Source: Syngnathus acus (Eukaryota; Chordata; Actinopteri; Syngnathiformes; Syngnathidae). From it: 64,000 nucleotides of DNA. The position numbers and the translations under genes were made by a program. Below the pieces are notes generated by a model that did not search any database, was not told where the DNA came from, and saw only the letters and a list, made by a program, of their open reading frames with translations. Numbering within the stretch: the stretch's first letter is position 1; the number at the start of each line of letters is the position of its first letter. This document shows, piece after piece, positions 33,871 to 47,749 of this stretch. The stretch covers positions 4,562,476-4,626,475 of the forward strand of contig NC_051089.1 of NCBI RefSeq assembly GCF_901709675.1, written 5' to 3'.

Positions 33871-35345
33871 GACAGTGACAGCCCTATTTTGCAAATATAA
33901 ATGTAATCAAACCAAAAACTAATCAAATCAATCAAGATTTGAGTCTTTATATCTTTTTGTTTAATCTAATAGCAGAATTCATGCGCAATATTAACACACT
34001 CTCATAGTTTTGTTGCCTTTCTGAGTATATTGTACAAGCCAGAGAAGCCAATGAAAGTGAGCGCAGAGTGTGTTGGCATGTTTGCGACCGTCTGCGAGCG
34101 TAATCAATGTGGTACAGTGTGCTGCTGTGCTCCAGGCAGATAATCCCCATTTGAACGCTCTCCAACCTCCTTGCTCGGGAGATGGTCAACAATCCGGAAG
34201 TGTCGCCAAGAAATGCGCTTTGTAATTACGGACACATTGATGTTGGCCTACATGCAAAACGTGTTCTCGTTTGATATCGTTTCCCTGTACCAGTACGCAG
34301 AAGCAAGCAGTGCTACACATGCAGATACGCCCACCCAATCAAATCCCATTCAAGTGACACATAAAACATCCCACGCCGTCTCCCACGCAGCACACATCAG
34401 ATAAGCAAGCTTCCACTCTGTGCTTGCTTATTGGATGTTGTGTTGGCCACATGACACAATCTTTTTTATTTTTCACACCTTATTCCGTGTTTTTTTATTG
34501 TTGTTTAGCAGTGCAACCAGCCGGTGGAATTAATTTCCTTTTCTCTCCTCTGCTTTTTGGAAAAAGCGACGATGAGTTACGCGTCTCCACCATATGTCAT
34601 TTCCTCCGAGGCCTGGCATCACCGAAACGACATGAAAACAAATTATCATCATCTGCCGACTCCTGCTCGCCTGCATTTGAAGCGGAGCAGCGTGATTAGG
34701 CCCACAAAAGTAATAAATGCAAAAATAATTCAGTATCTTAATAATGTTGTTGATTGTTGATTCCGTGCAACACCTCATGAATTGCTCTTCAAATTTAGAC
34801 AATAAAAAAATAATTTGACCATGGTTGTATTAACCACGGCAGACAATAATCATGATTATCGTAACTTTTTAAGACGGTGAAAGCTAAGCAATATGGGTTG
34901 GGCTAAAATTTGGACTACCACTAAAAAGGGACGATATTGTGTCACATTTTTCCCACAAAAAAGTCCAAAAAGTTGAAGACATACAATGTCTGGTTCGATG
35001 TTAGTTCAAGTCTCTTGAGATTGTCGAATTCTTAAACGAAATGTGACGTCTCATTTGACTGTCGCGACGTATTTTATTTCAATTGCAACATTTACGAAAT
35101 TCATCACGTTTGAGGTTTTCCAAAGTATCTTTTATTAATATAAAATCCTGTGCAATGGATTCTGGTCTTTTTACTGCACTCCAAGCAACAAATTGATCCA
35201 CAAGGGGGCAATTTCTAATGTCGGAAGATATTGCAGTAATAAAGAAGTTTAATGACTTTTTTTCGAGCCAATAATGTTACTGCTTTTCTTTTCAGTATTA
35301 ATATGAAAAGCTCACCTAAAGCTCACCTAAAACCAATACGTTTAG

Positions 35346-35600
35346 GTCATATGTGTCAAACCCAAGGCCTGGGGGGCCAGATATGGCCCGCCAAATCATT
35401 TTATGTGGCCCGAAAAGACAAATTGTGCATCAACTTTTGAAAAATAGAAAAATTGCTAGAAATGTTTTCATCTTTTTTAAAATATTTAAACAGTTTTTAC
35501 TAGACCCTGATTTCAAAACTAGTTATTCAAAACTGTTTGTTGTGTAGCCTATACTGGATATAATACAAGGCATAGTCATAATGGCCCTTTGAAGGAAAAT
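35346..35600. mobile_element. decayed copy of the hAT-like element, opposite orientation
   Basis: The left part, tgtgtcaaacccaaggcctg then ggggccagatatggcccgcc and ttttatgtggcccg, matches the reverse complement of the right end of the element at 33424-33747. Similarity continues through cagtttttacta and tatactggatataatac to about 35600. The far terminus is not recognisable and there is no target-site duplication, so this copy is older or truncated. Confidence 0.8.
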
Positions 35601-37034
35601 AATATTCGGTAGTTTCTCACAAACAGCATTTCCAGGGCCAATTATTTTAAAGGAAATATTGTTCTCATTTATTATTATTTAAAACGTTACAGTTCCCAGA
35701 TGTCTTAATGACATCTGTGGTCAAAATATTCCAGAATGACAGAATATCGTCATACTATGATTCAAAACAGTTCCCAGTCATCTTAATGTATGTAACATTT
35801 TATGGTCAAAATATTCCATAATAACAGAATATCTATATACTTGTCACACTGTAGTTCAAATCCCATATTTCATTTTGGGGGAGTGTTCCGTGTGTATTTT
35901 TAACAATGTCTGGTTGCTTGCCGCTTTTCATATTGGTTACACCCCAAGTATAAATATAGTCCGAATGCAAAACCCAAAGAGGCTCCTAAAGGGATTTCGT
36001 TGTGTTGCCGTAAAATGATTTCCACATTGGCCTTCGGTGGCCAATAAGGAGCAAGGACTGCACAATGACAAATGTGCAGGAGACTTCATTACATTACTCC
36101 CAATTAAATATCCGTCCTCAGTCACGTTAGTCATCTTAGCGTTCGCCATTCATACTAATTAGTGCTCGTCTTGCGTGCTGGAAGGAGGACATTTCAATAT
36201 CCTATTAAGCCATTCCAAGATAGAGCTTTTGATTGACGTTCAATTTAAAACCCAGGAGAGGATTGAATCGTGCTTCACTTTTTCCTTTTAATAATTTGAG
36301 TTTTTTAAGGAGTTCAAGTTGTGATATTTCACACCGTGATAAATCCATTACTTGTGCTTACATCTGATTTATACTGCTTTTTCTTTTTTCGTTGTCAAAC
36401 TGCAGCCGTTTTGAACCATCCGTCGTTTGCTTTTCATAAGCGTATCAAATAAAAAAAAATCATGTTGAACAGATACTTGGATGCGAGTCTTTATTCCGCG
36501 TGGCAGTTTTGGTGTTGGGGAAAGAATTGTGTGAAATTTTAATGATTTGCTGATTTATAAAGCGGTGTAAAGTGACTCCTCTGAGCTGCAGTTCACACTC
36601 AGAACATAAATTAAAAGCACATGCAAGCGCACACACACACAGACACACAATGTGTAAAATATTTATTCCATTGCCACCAAACATTAATTAGCTTACATTT
36701 TGACAGTACATCTGTTATTGCAGAAACGTTGGCTCGCGAGGAAACATGATATGCGTCTCCTGTGGTTGTGTACGTACTCTAAATGGTGCGGCTGTAATGA
36801 GTTTTTAATAATGAAATTTCAATGTGGGATGATTAATAGCTCTCAGCTACAACAGTCAATTATTCTGCAGGAAAACATTTCTTTGTATACTTAATAGAAA
36901 GGACAAGGAGAAAACAAGGATTTTTTTTTCTTGCATCTATAACTGAAAATGAGGACCTAAGAAGATTGAGATTATGAAGTGATCATTTTTAAATCCTATC
37001 AGGTTGTTTTAAAGACCTGCTGAGATATCCTTGG

Positions 37035-37085
37035 CCACCCCGTGCCCCCCCCCCAAGGAAGAAATCCTAGCGCCGCCACTGCTTC
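37035..37085. repeat. remnant of a GC-rich dispersed repeat
   Basis: ggccaccccg, a C run and tagcgccgccactg appear together in AT-rich surroundings. The same words recur at 48760-48805, so both are likely ends of one DNA-transposon family. Confidence 0.4.
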
Positions 37086-38539
37086 TGATGAAATGTGTTT
37101 GGGGTCATTATTTTGCTTGTCCAGTCAGTTTGAAGTTTTTTATGCTGTTCTGTTAATCAGCACTAGTGATTGTTTCTATAACACATATATTGGACACACA
37201 TTCTAGTGTTTCAATACTTTTACTCACAAATTGTTAAACTGGTAAGCGATGCAAAAACGGTCCATAATAAAAATAAAGTAATTGGCCTCACCATTGGACT
37301 GCTTTTGTAGAGGTGTGTACATGTGATGTAATCATCACAGTACATTACAGCATAAGAAAAGGCGGCAAAGCGGCTTTAACGAGTCCTATTTATGCCGCAT
37401 ACGTTTTGTGTAATCACAGTAATGACGCCGACGTCTCTGTAGTATCAAAGACAGGTTATTCTATTTGATCCACTGTGGCCCGGCTCACTAATGCCTGTCG
37501 CCGGCCATATTCCCGCGTTTATATCATGGGAGATCTCCTCATGCATATGTATGCCCTCCAGCTCGACTGAATACTCAACGTGAAATGAAATAGCGCGCCC
37601 CTTAGACAAATCGAAATCTACATATGGCCCGATGCATACAAATGGATACAGGCAGAACCTGCAGGGTCCTTCAAACAGTCGCCATATCTGATATGAAGAA
37701 ATAGCTTGTGTTATTTTTGAATGTGCTCACTTTTTATCTGTTGTGTTTCTCTGTTTGTGTGGCAATAAAAGACGTTTTAGATAGGCAGGCGGTGGGCAAA
37801 AAAAGAAAGACATTTTGCCAATGCACATTTACAGACAATCGTGTTTCTTGGCCGGCAATCACATCAGACTCAGAGTATCGAGACAGACACTATGAACACA
37901 GTGCACTTTTCCCAGCTACATTAAAATAACTGCATTTTCGCTTCCATGCTCCAATAACTGAAGAAAGGAGCTTGATTTGTTTTCCCCCATGGCTGCAAAT
38001 CTCATTTTTATAGCAGCCCGATATTATGTGCAAACCAATTCCAAATCCACTTTTCCAGTCTACTTTTCCATTATCACAATAAAATTGGAGCTCTTTATAC
38101 TTCTTTTTTTTCCCCACAACGACTGAATGTTGAAACACATTAAAACGGCTCAGAGAATAGCCTTGCCCTCTTGAACGTTGTCTTTTGAATTAAATGTCAA
38201 CAAAGGTGTCAAACTAAATGTAACCTCATCTCTGACGGAATATAAACGTGCCACTCTTCTGCCATAGATGAGATGTCCATCGCGAAGAGAGCAGGGCTCA
38301 TCTGCCTGCTCATGAATTAATAAGAGAGGGTGTCAGCACTTGAGTGACACATCTTTGATTTGCAGCAAAAAGTTCATTTCAATCTCTGCTGTAATTCCTC
38401 ACGGCCTCTCATCCCCCCCCCCCACCGCAATCATTCAGGGAGAAAAGTAATATGCCGACATCTAATAAGTGAAACTTATTTGCTAATGCAAGCCGAAGCC
38501 GAATCAAGGCGACGTAGCGTAATTTAAATCAACCTCGTT

Positions 38540-38810
38540 TAACCAGTCAAAACAAATTGCTGATGGCGCTGATGATAATATTTCTCTAATATAATTGATT
38601 TCTGCTGCTTAATTATGCCAGAATACATGCAAATCTTTTCAGGGGGCTTACTATGCATTATTTTTCACAATTTAAAACAGTTTCCAGGAATCTAACATAT
38701 GCGTGATTATTTTAATTTTTTCCCAAAATACCACCAAGTCCCAAGAATTATTGTATAATTGACACTTTTTTTTTTCCGGGCTGGTATTGTCTCATGCAAA
38801 TGAGCCACTG
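38540..38810. promoter_or_regulatory. candidate conserved non-coding element with two POU octamers
   Basis: Two perfect atgcaaat octamers (38627-38634 and 38794-38801), homeodomain-type cttaattatg and ataattgatt, and a palindromic ctcatgcaaatgag around the second octamer. It lies about 7.4 kb upstream of the tox3 start. Enhancer function is inferred from motif density only. Confidence 0.3.
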
Positions 38811-38958
38811 CTCACCTCACTTGCTCTATGACTAACTGAAGACGAGTACAGCTTTGGTTACCATGACGATATGAGCTACTACTAGTCCAGAATGAAAAGG
38901 GAAGCGCATAAAGGTTTGCCTTATGGAAGCAGCTTGGCTTGGCTTGCCCAACGAGCCT

Positions 38959-39290
38959 ATGCTAAGCTAAGGGTACCAGGGCTCCAGAATGTACCACAAA
39001 ATCAGGAAAAAAAAAATTAAAATACAGTTTCGTCATTTTTTTTAACTAGTTCTCACTACTACTAACTCTTCTTACAAATTCAATCGGATAGAATTTTTTG
39101 AGGAGATAAATTGTTTTAGCACTGGCCGATGCTAAGCAAAGGGTACCAGGGCTCCAGAATATACCACAAAATCAGGAAAAAAAAACAAAAATACAGTATG
39201 GTGATTTTTTTTAAACTAGTTCTCACTACTACTAACTCTTACAAATTCAAACGGATAGATTTTTTTGAGAAAATAAATAGCACAGTAAGA
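38959..39290. repeat. tandem duplication, two units of about 170 bp
   Basis: Unit 1 starts at 38959 (atgctaagctaagggtacca) and unit 2 at 39129 (atgctaagcaaagggtacca). Both continue with the words gggctccagaat and ccacaaaatcagg, a poly-A stretch, actagttctcactactac and caaa/caatcggatag. Only scattered differences and small indels separate the two, so the duplication is fairly young. Confidence 0.9.
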
Positions 39291-40267
39291 TTAGCGCAGA
39301 AGCTAGCACTACCGCATCAACCTCTTAAACGTCTGACTACATTTCAGTCACAGGTTCGCACTTTTCCTCAAAAGATGATAGTATGTCATCTAAATTATTT
39401 TCATTTCAAGTTATTTGAAGGTCAAGTTACTTCATATTGTGAATTGAATTGCTCGATACGGCTGAGCGTCGACAAATAGGAGCCTCGACCCCTTTGCCGT
39501 CCGTCTCTCTCCGAAAGCTCCATTAGTGTAGAGCCGCCAGTGCCCTGACAAACTCTCAACTCGCTTCGATTGGACTGTGTCCTTTAAGCCTTCATGAATG
39601 ACAGGATTGTCTTCTCCGTGCTGGTAAAAGCAATCGTACACTGTACACAGCGGTTTAGCAGTGAAGTTTCTCTTTCGTCATCTTTCGTAATACAATAGCT
39701 CTTGCATCACCTCGGTTATCTTAGCCTTTCATGTTCAGAGCATTGAAGACGCAATGCCGTGTTCTGGCTCTAAACTAACAGCATGCCAGTTGTATAACAT
39801 GCAGTTGTATAAAAGAAAGGAGAGAGGGGGTGAAAAAAATGGCAGTGAGATTGAACAAAGCTGAAGAGCAGGAGGATGAAATGTTCTCGCAGACAATCCG
39901 TTTACTCCCCACAACACACCTTGGAGATATTGAGAACGATAACAATGCAGCCAGTGCAGTTTGCCGTACTGCTACACGGCACATAATTGCCCCGCTCTTG
40001 TTATATTTTCTATCCGGGCAACATCAATCTCTGTTGCAGCTCTTGTCAGAGCTGTCGGGGAGACTCGCGGAGTGAACTCAGATCTCCTGTGTTGGGCTTT
40101 GGGGAAAGTGTCAGAGTGAGGATGAAGCGCCATGCAAGCGGCTCAGCTTAAATACTTGCTCGTCCTCTTTACATGGCATGTCGCCGTGCGCTGACAATAA
40201 AGTGCATGATAAATATATCAATTTAGTTGTTAGGAGTTCTGGACACCCCCTTACACACACACACACA

Positions 40268-40380
40268 TTCCCATTCATCCATTTTCTATGGTGAGTAACT
40301 AGAGCTTTTCTCCGGTTGACTTTTGGGAAGATGGAGGGAGCCAGCAACCTGTCAGTCACAGGGTAATACACGTCGGAGGT
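40268..40380 (-). mobile_element. L2-type LINE 3'-end fragment
   Basis: Starting cattcatccattttctatgg, then gagcttttctccggttgact, gggaagatggaggg, agccagcaacctgtcagtcacagg-like words and ggtaatacac. In order these match the reverse complement of the widespread fish LINE tail (ATTCATCCATTTTCTA, GCTGACTTTGGGC, GAGG, CAATCACAGGGCACA), considerably decayed. Confidence 0.55.
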
Positions 40381-41476
40381 TCATCGTCACGATTTGACTT
40401 ACTCGAACCGCTTCCCTGCAATTCAGTTTGTGAAATGCCAAGATGGCGCCAAAGCACTTTTTTGTTTGAATATGAAACTAATTTGAAATCATTTGGGCAA
40501 GGCATATATTAAAAGGATGAGTTTTATTTAAGGAAATGAAGTTTTTCTATTTCCCAGTCATACTTTGCTTTTGTACTTGCACGAGAGTAATTTCACACTC
40601 GGCGGTTGCTGCATTTACATAAGCAAACGCACATCTGAATACTTTTTCTACATGTGCATATTTGCATGTGCGTCTCACCCTAATAATGTGCAACCTCGAG
40701 AGTGAGCATAGACTCAACTGTTTGCAAACACCTCTCTGAAGTTTTTTTTTTGCCTCAAGAAAAGATGGTTTGAGGGCGAGCGAGGCAATATTTCAGTGGG
40801 CCAAAGAGGTGCAGGCAATCTGCCTTTGGAGTGGAAAAGGCAGCAGTGTTTTATAATGGAAAAAATTCAATGTGACATGTAGAGAATGAATTGCTCAGTC
40901 AAGCAGAAATATCCCTTGTTCTAATGGCTTGGGACACTCACTGGCATGTACTCCCCTCCTCCTCTTCCTCGATCTACCCAGCCCCCCCCCCCTCCCCCTT
41001 CTCTCTATCTCTCTCCCCTTTCAGCAGCACAATCACAACACACTGTCGTCTGCATTGGATAAGAACATAAACAGACTGACTGCAGATACGTATAGAGAGA
41101 CGCCGAGGGACCAGGGAATGTATCTGTTGAAAAGAAAACATGCTCAGATGTGAACCTTGATAGCACATAAGCAGTGACAAAGTGCTGATACAAAGTGCAA
41201 ATACAAAGTACAAAGTGTATTATTACCTCAAATAGTAGTGCAGTCCACTTTGGATGAATAAAGTCCTCCCTCAAATAGACGGGTAGTAACCAAACGTATT
41301 TGTTTTTATGTAGACAAACAGTTCATTAGAGCTCTGTTACGAGTCAAAACAGCAGCACCTACAGCGATATATAAACACCTAAAATACTACATAAGTCCAC
41401 TCAACTTGTATAATGGGATGCTAATTGTTACTGATGATAATATAGGATGATAATTTGAGCTCGAAAAAAAAATTTG

Positions 41477-41690
41477 GTGTATTTTTACAAATATATAATA
41501 CTATATAGTAATATAGATATATATGACAATAAAAATGAACCATATTTTTTTCACAAAATAGTAAATTTTTTGGTGTATATAAAGAGCTAGAAAATACATA
41601 GATTTTTTTGTGTATTTTTACAAATATATCATCATATAAATAAATATGACAATAAAAATGTACCATATTTTTTTCACAAAATAGTATCAA
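41477..41690. repeat. duplicated AT-rich segment, units 133 bp apart
   Basis: gtgtatttttacaaatatat occurs at 41477 and again at 41610. Each is followed by atatgacaataaaaatg, an accatattttttt stretch and cacaaaatagta. This is a recent local duplication of non-coding sequence. Confidence 0.9.
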
Positions 41691-42260
41691 GGCATAATAT
41701 GTCATTCACATTTTTTTTGTTTAAAAAAACAAGCTACATTAGCATTGAACAATGTCGTTAGGAGACGTGATCAAATGCATTAAAATAATCCTCTATGATC
41801 CAGAAGACAACTGAATGGCACCAAAAGACCAAAACTAACTCAATGGAGATGCTGTGGCATGACCTCACGAGAGCAATTCACACCAGACATCCGTAATATT
41901 GCTTGACTGAAGCTGTTTTTCATATTGCTAGTATGAAGCATTCAAACTTTGTCATGTTGTCATATTATCTGTCAAGTGCTTTGCATCAACACAAACGTAT
42001 TTTCTCGGGGTCAGGCCTATCCACTACATACCCCCCCCCCTTTGCCCAATCCACCGCCGCGATTTTGTCGGCATTCTTGACTTTGGAGTGTTTACACTCT
42101 GCGATTGGCACTTTAGATATTCCGCAGAGCATGTCTTTCCTTACATGAAATATGATTTCTTGGAGAAGTGTGAGCCCGGACGGTAGGAAGATTGCTTTCT
42201 ATTATCCGGGTGTGAAAATGATAAATTGGTGCTGGTAATATTTCAGATGTCGCTCTTGCC

Positions 42261-42310
42261 ACACACATGCACACAAACACACACAGACACACACAGACAC
42301 ACACACACTC
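42261..42310. repeat. CA-rich microsatellite
   Basis: acacacatgcacacaaacac followed by cacagacacacacagacac and acacacacac, an interrupted (CA)n. Confidence 0.85.
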
Positions 42311-45059
42311 CCATTGTGTCTGTCTGAAGATTCTCACCTTTTGATCAGTCTGTTTCACAAAAGCCGACATGTCACGCAATTTGCGGATATGATACAAACA
42401 TTCTTTACACCCCTCCCCCTCCGGTGCAATTTAACCAGTCATTATTGTGCAGACAGGAAATCACTCCTGAGAATGAAATATCGCAACCATGAGGGTATCT
42501 GCTGATAAACAGGTGACAAATTATGTTACTTATTAACCCGGCAAGCATGCCTGTCGTTTTCAAGGCACAATGTTTTCTATGTTCTTGTCCATTATTCCTT
42601 AAAAGTCAAACACCGCAGTAATGCAAAGTTTCTCAGAAATGATGATTCGCCTCCCATCCTACACCTGAACATACTCAACTCACCACCCTAATAAGAAAAA
42701 ATACGCTCAAGAAAATGAATGGATAAGAGTCAGTCTTTATCAATGTTTGCGTCACGCCGCACAACATTGACTTGAATGTTTAGCTAGTGAACAAGTTGAG
42801 GTTGATCATTAACACCGAGGAGGACGTGTGCATTGGTTAAACTACAGGAGATCGGGTCTGTTCCAGCCAAACAAACAAACTGTTCGTTCTGCAATACTTC
42901 ACGTCCCGAGCAGTATCGGTGCGAAAAATAAAACGCAATGTGGGGTTTCAATCATGCAGAGAGTTTTGGGAACAGTAAGAAAAGAAAAGTCAAATGTCCT
43001 TTTCTGCCATTGTGTGTGTTTAACCGATCTTGACAGCCAGTCGTCAAGGGTGGACTGCATCTATGAAGTGAAGCAGGGAAATCTTTGAGGTGTTTGGTCC
43101 CCCTAATCCCCCCCCATTCTAATAAGAACCACGCCTCGATACCACACTGCTGCTTTCTTTTTAGCTGGTCATTTGTCATGTGATTAGCACTGGAAGAAAA
43201 GAAAAAAAATCTGAATTAAAGCAAAATAACAGCATGCTGAATGACCTGGATGTTAGCTGGGGGGGGGGACGGGGAAGATTTGGGGGACTCGACCCCCCCC
43301 CCCCTTCCTTAGAGTAACCTTGCCCACCAGGACCCAGACAATGGATTTCGTCGGCCCTGATGCGGCTTGACAAGTGAATGACATACTGAATGGTTGCCAT
43401 GGGAACAAATGTGTTGAATTTAATGCATGCATATTCTGTTTTTGATCCCCCCCCTTCCACCACCCGCCCCCTTAGCTGACTAATGTTGTGCTGACTCTTC
43501 ACAGGGAGCCCCTTCTTACCTCACCCTGGTCTGAGTGGACTGGCTCAACAGTAAGTATTGGCGTAGCACTGCCAATTATTTATTACAAATAATATATCTG
43601 TGCTTTCATTTTTCATTTTATCTGTTCATCCTACCACAAGTGGATGAGTTCCAGAAAATTACAATCTTACATTACTTCTTGCTTTTTCAGCAATGATTAG
43701 CATTCCAGTTGACTCAGGCACTCACACAATTCTGTCTGCGCCAATTTTTAATTAGCTTCACACTTCACTCTAACTTATATTAATGAATACTTAATAAATG
43801 GTTCCCCCCTAAAGAATGTCCTTGAAAGTGTTTTAATTATCTGATATATATATATTTTTTTTACATTTCACAAGTTAGAGATGAGCTGAGATGAACTGAA
43901 GTGAGTTTCTTTATTAATCAAAGAAATCATTTGTAATTAGTTCTTCGTCTTAAATGAGCTTGTGAAATGAAATTGCTGTCTTCCTTTTGTAAAATAATGA
44001 AAATAAGAAATTTATCTGAATGTGGTAATTTTTTGCTACTAATCAAGTTGTAATATTCTATAAACGATCCCTTTAAATTTACGAGGCGAGCGAACGTAAT
44101 TTGTGGAATTTCACCCAAAAATAAAACGCAGCATGAATAAATTCACAGTTTACTGCAAGATAATGTGCAGTGATTTTATGAAGTATATCAAGTCACAGTA
44201 AAGATTGTCATAAAAATTGAAAAAGTCAAAAAGTTCAGGACCCCTAACAAACTTTTTCTTCTTACAAAACCTAAAATGTTTTCTGTTATGCAGAGCTCCC
44301 CTAATTGAAAGTTATTCCGCTGATTTCCTCAATTCTTCAATAGAACATTTGTATAAAAGAGTGGAAGGGATTTCTAATTAGCTGAACTTAAATGAGCCAT
44401 TTTCCCTTCCCTCCCTCTCTCTCTCTCTTCCCTGTTGCCATGAGATGAAAAGCACATATTGAAGCTGTCTTCCTGTGCAGGTTTATTTAGCTTAAACAAA
44501 TCCCAAAACCCCAAAGGAGAACTTGATCTTGAAGTTTGTTTGAATGAACGTATTTGCAGGAAATGAGCAAAAAAAAAAAAAAAGTTTGGCCTTCGTGTGT
44601 GGTAAAAGCTTGACACTTGTCAACCCCCCCCCAAAAAAAAAGGTTTGTGCTATGAGTGCATAGAGCATTGGAGAGACTGAGGATAAGTGCTGGCCTTTTT
44701 GGAGAGGGGAGGGGGAGGGGGGCGTAGTCATTTTCCAATTCTCTGATGTGGGAGTGGCGCCCCAAATGCTCACAGCCAGTGTTGGGCCTAATCAGGCATT
44801 AATAGGAGGTGTGGGTTGTCGCTTCATGGCAGAAAGCGCCGGAGTAAGCAAAGCACAATGGAGTACAAAAGACGGAGATGGTGGCGTCATTCACAACTGT
44901 ATGCTCAGCACTTACTTCAAAAACCAAGAGTACAGTGTTTTTTTTTTTTTTAATAATTCTGTTGAGCCACAATTCAAAAGAAATGTCTTATTTTTTCTTG
45001 GTTAATTTTTTTTATTTTAATTAGGTTAAATATTTTTATGTATTATTAATTTGTGTTTT

Positions 45060-45185
45060 TTTTTCCCTGTGACTACAAAATAAGTAATAAGAAAAATATA
45101 GATATGATAGAGAGAAATTGTCTCTATATTTTTATATATTTTTTTTTTTTCGCTGACTATAAAATAAATAATAAGAATAATAAGG
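45060..45185. repeat. duplicated AT-rich segment around a T-rich centre
   Basis: ctgtgactacaaaataagta (45068) recurs as cgctgactataaaataaata (45152), each followed by ataagaa words. The separation is about 84 bp. Confidence 0.75.
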
Positions 45186-47749
45186 TCATATTTCAACAAG
45201 TAATATTCTGAAATATTGAAAATTGAGTGAAAAAAAAATGAAAGCAACTTTATATATCGCTAGCTTGGTTGCGAAAATCCACGAACCTCTGAAAGCATCA
45301 CTTTTCAGCAGACTGGTTTCAACGCTTTAGAAAACAGTAAATAGTCAAATGAAAGCAAAGTTGAGCGAGCTATAAATACGCAAGGCAACAAGGAGCATTT
45401 GCTGCCACTGTGTAGGTGTTCCGCCATCTGTTAAGACACCACCTCTTACTATTCTTTCTATTTCTATCTATGCTATTCACATTTGTGCCCTTAAACAAGG
45501 CTTTGAATAGTTCACATATGAATTCTATGTGCACTGAGTCTCAATTTCTTTTGGCAAAAGCACAGATTCATTCCTATTGACACATTTGAAAAAGCATTCA
45601 TTGTAGTCAATATCATTTCACATCATTTTATATTATTTATCATGATCATTATCATTCTGTATAGTTCAAGGTCATTCCACATTTCATTTTTTTTCAGTCA
45701 AGATGTCATTTAATTTTATAAATATGCTCTGAAACATCCGTTTAGTAATTTCCTTGTCATCCTGTGCAGGATTGTATAGTGCTGTTTGTTCTTCAGAAAT
45801 ATACGCCTTATTAAAAATAACTTAAAGTTTTTTTTCTCTGAAGTTTCTCATCCCCTCTTTTTCTTTCCAAAATGTGATTAATACTTATTTTCTTGCTGTA
45901 ACAATATAATAATATTGCATGCTTGTTGAGCCACTAAGATGTCGTCATTTTCAACACTTAGTATTTTATAAAATAATATTAATAATAATAAAATAAAGGG
46001 CCCACGAAGGGGCTTAGATTTATAAATTAAAAAAAATAAAAATATGGAATTTGAGTGTAGGATGTTTCTGCCTGACAGCAATATGCATCACTGCAAAAAC
46101 AAAACCCTAAAATTGTCAACATCCTGCATTAATAGAACTTGGTAACTGCATCTTTTGTTACAATAACGAACAACCCGCCACCGCTTTTCATGTCACGGTC
46201 ACATGCTTCCGTAATGACTTGTGTATGTATGCCTCCGACGACATGCTCTTTAAAACGCAGCCAGATTCGCATTTAGTGATCCCATCTTGAAATCCATTAG
46301 GTGCATGCAAAACGAATCTGATGGGAAAACTAAGTGACAGAAAGGGGGGGTGAAAACATATGCATTTTACAGAGAATAAAAGAAGGTAACCTAGGCATAG
46401 ATTGAGTGATTATAAAGGATAGACCTAGTAGGGTTGGGGGTGGGGGTGGAGGGGTTGTAGTAATATCCATTAGATTTATTGTGCCGCAATTCCCAGTCCC
46501 TGCAGTCGTGCCCGAGGGTGACTATATTACATTTCATCACACTTTCATTTTCTCCCGCAGATGAGAAATGGGACTTGTGTTGTGTTGTAATGTAGCATGT
46601 ATGTGCTAAATCTCGCCGCTAATAAAATCAAACACAACTCCTGGCACTCTTTGACCACAAAATGAAACACCATCTGTTATAGCATCGAGAGCGACTTATG
46701 AGGACATAAAGACCTTGCACACAAGATGAATAAAAAAGAAAAAAAAAGAAAATGAGTGTAATAATGAATACGCTTGATAATGGGAGCTGATGGCGAGTGT
46801 AATGTGAATAAAAGACCAATGACAAAAAAAAGGATGCATAATTTTAAAATTCAAATTATTTCACATTGGCCACACACAGGGGACATATCCTTAAAAAAGA
46901 GCACATGGTATGCACAGTCTTTACATAAACAGTAGACTAGTGTGAGGATTTAATGGCCACCCTAACTATACCGTCATTATCATCATCATTGGATTGAAAT
47001 GTATAGCAGCTTGCTGCCACTTGCCCATAATGCAGCTCATTAGTAGGTAGCAAAGCGACATGGTCACCCACCTCACTTTGATATCGCGTGTCAGTATCAA
47101 ATGGCCATGGGCAACAGGTGGGGTGGGGGGGTTATTATAGTCATGGCTGTGCAACTAATAATACCGACGCCGTTGGCGTATCGTTTACCAAGAAACAAAA
47201 TGGACAATTGCAGTAATCCTGGCAACCTTGTTATTGTTGTGTGAATGCTAAACAGCATGTTGGGCGGAAAAACATTGCCGATGTTTCCGATGATGAAATG
47301 TTCTTCTTGCGCAGAACATCCGGGCCCCTATTTTCTCCCCCACATATATAAATTTGCACTTAAAATTAAATGATCTCTCACTCTTTATCTCTCATTTAAC
47401 ATTCCACCAATAGTTTTAAATTCACAAATTTGATTTCTTTAATTCATTTCTCATCAGAATCAAACATTTCACCTTCAGATTGTTGAACACACTCAAATAG
47501 AAGAATCCTACTTTTTGACAGAATCATATATTTTCTTAAGAAATTTTTCCCAAATTTTCCAAATTCTGTCATGTTAAATTTTTTTCCAACATTTGAGCAT
47601 TTATATGCAATTTGTACAAAAATTACTACTGCTACTACTACTTGATGTTGCTTCTTTGCATCTACAGTACAGATTAACTAACTAGAACAAAAAACACTTT
47701 CATGCAGTAGAAAGGGATATTTCTTTTCACCCTCACCTTCCGACAGTCT

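Larger units (their letters stand above)
31601..38940. other. upstream intergenic region, part 1
   Basis: AT-rich sequence without recognisable exons. It contains the intact hAT-like element (33424-33747), its decayed partner (35346-35600), an (AAT)n stretch (33838-33870), a scrap of another repeat at 37035-37085 (ggccaccccg, then tagcgccgccactg), and an octamer-bearing candidate regulatory block at 38540-38810. Confidence 0.7.
38951..45240. other. upstream intergenic region, part 2
   Basis: No exon recognised. It holds the 170-bp duplication, an L2-like tail (40268-40380), a 133-bp-spaced duplication (41477-41690), CA repeats (42260-42310), many short C or G homopolymers (for example 40983-40992, 42031-42040, 43260-43305) and a duplicated AT-rich segment at 45060-45185. 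Confidence 0.7.
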
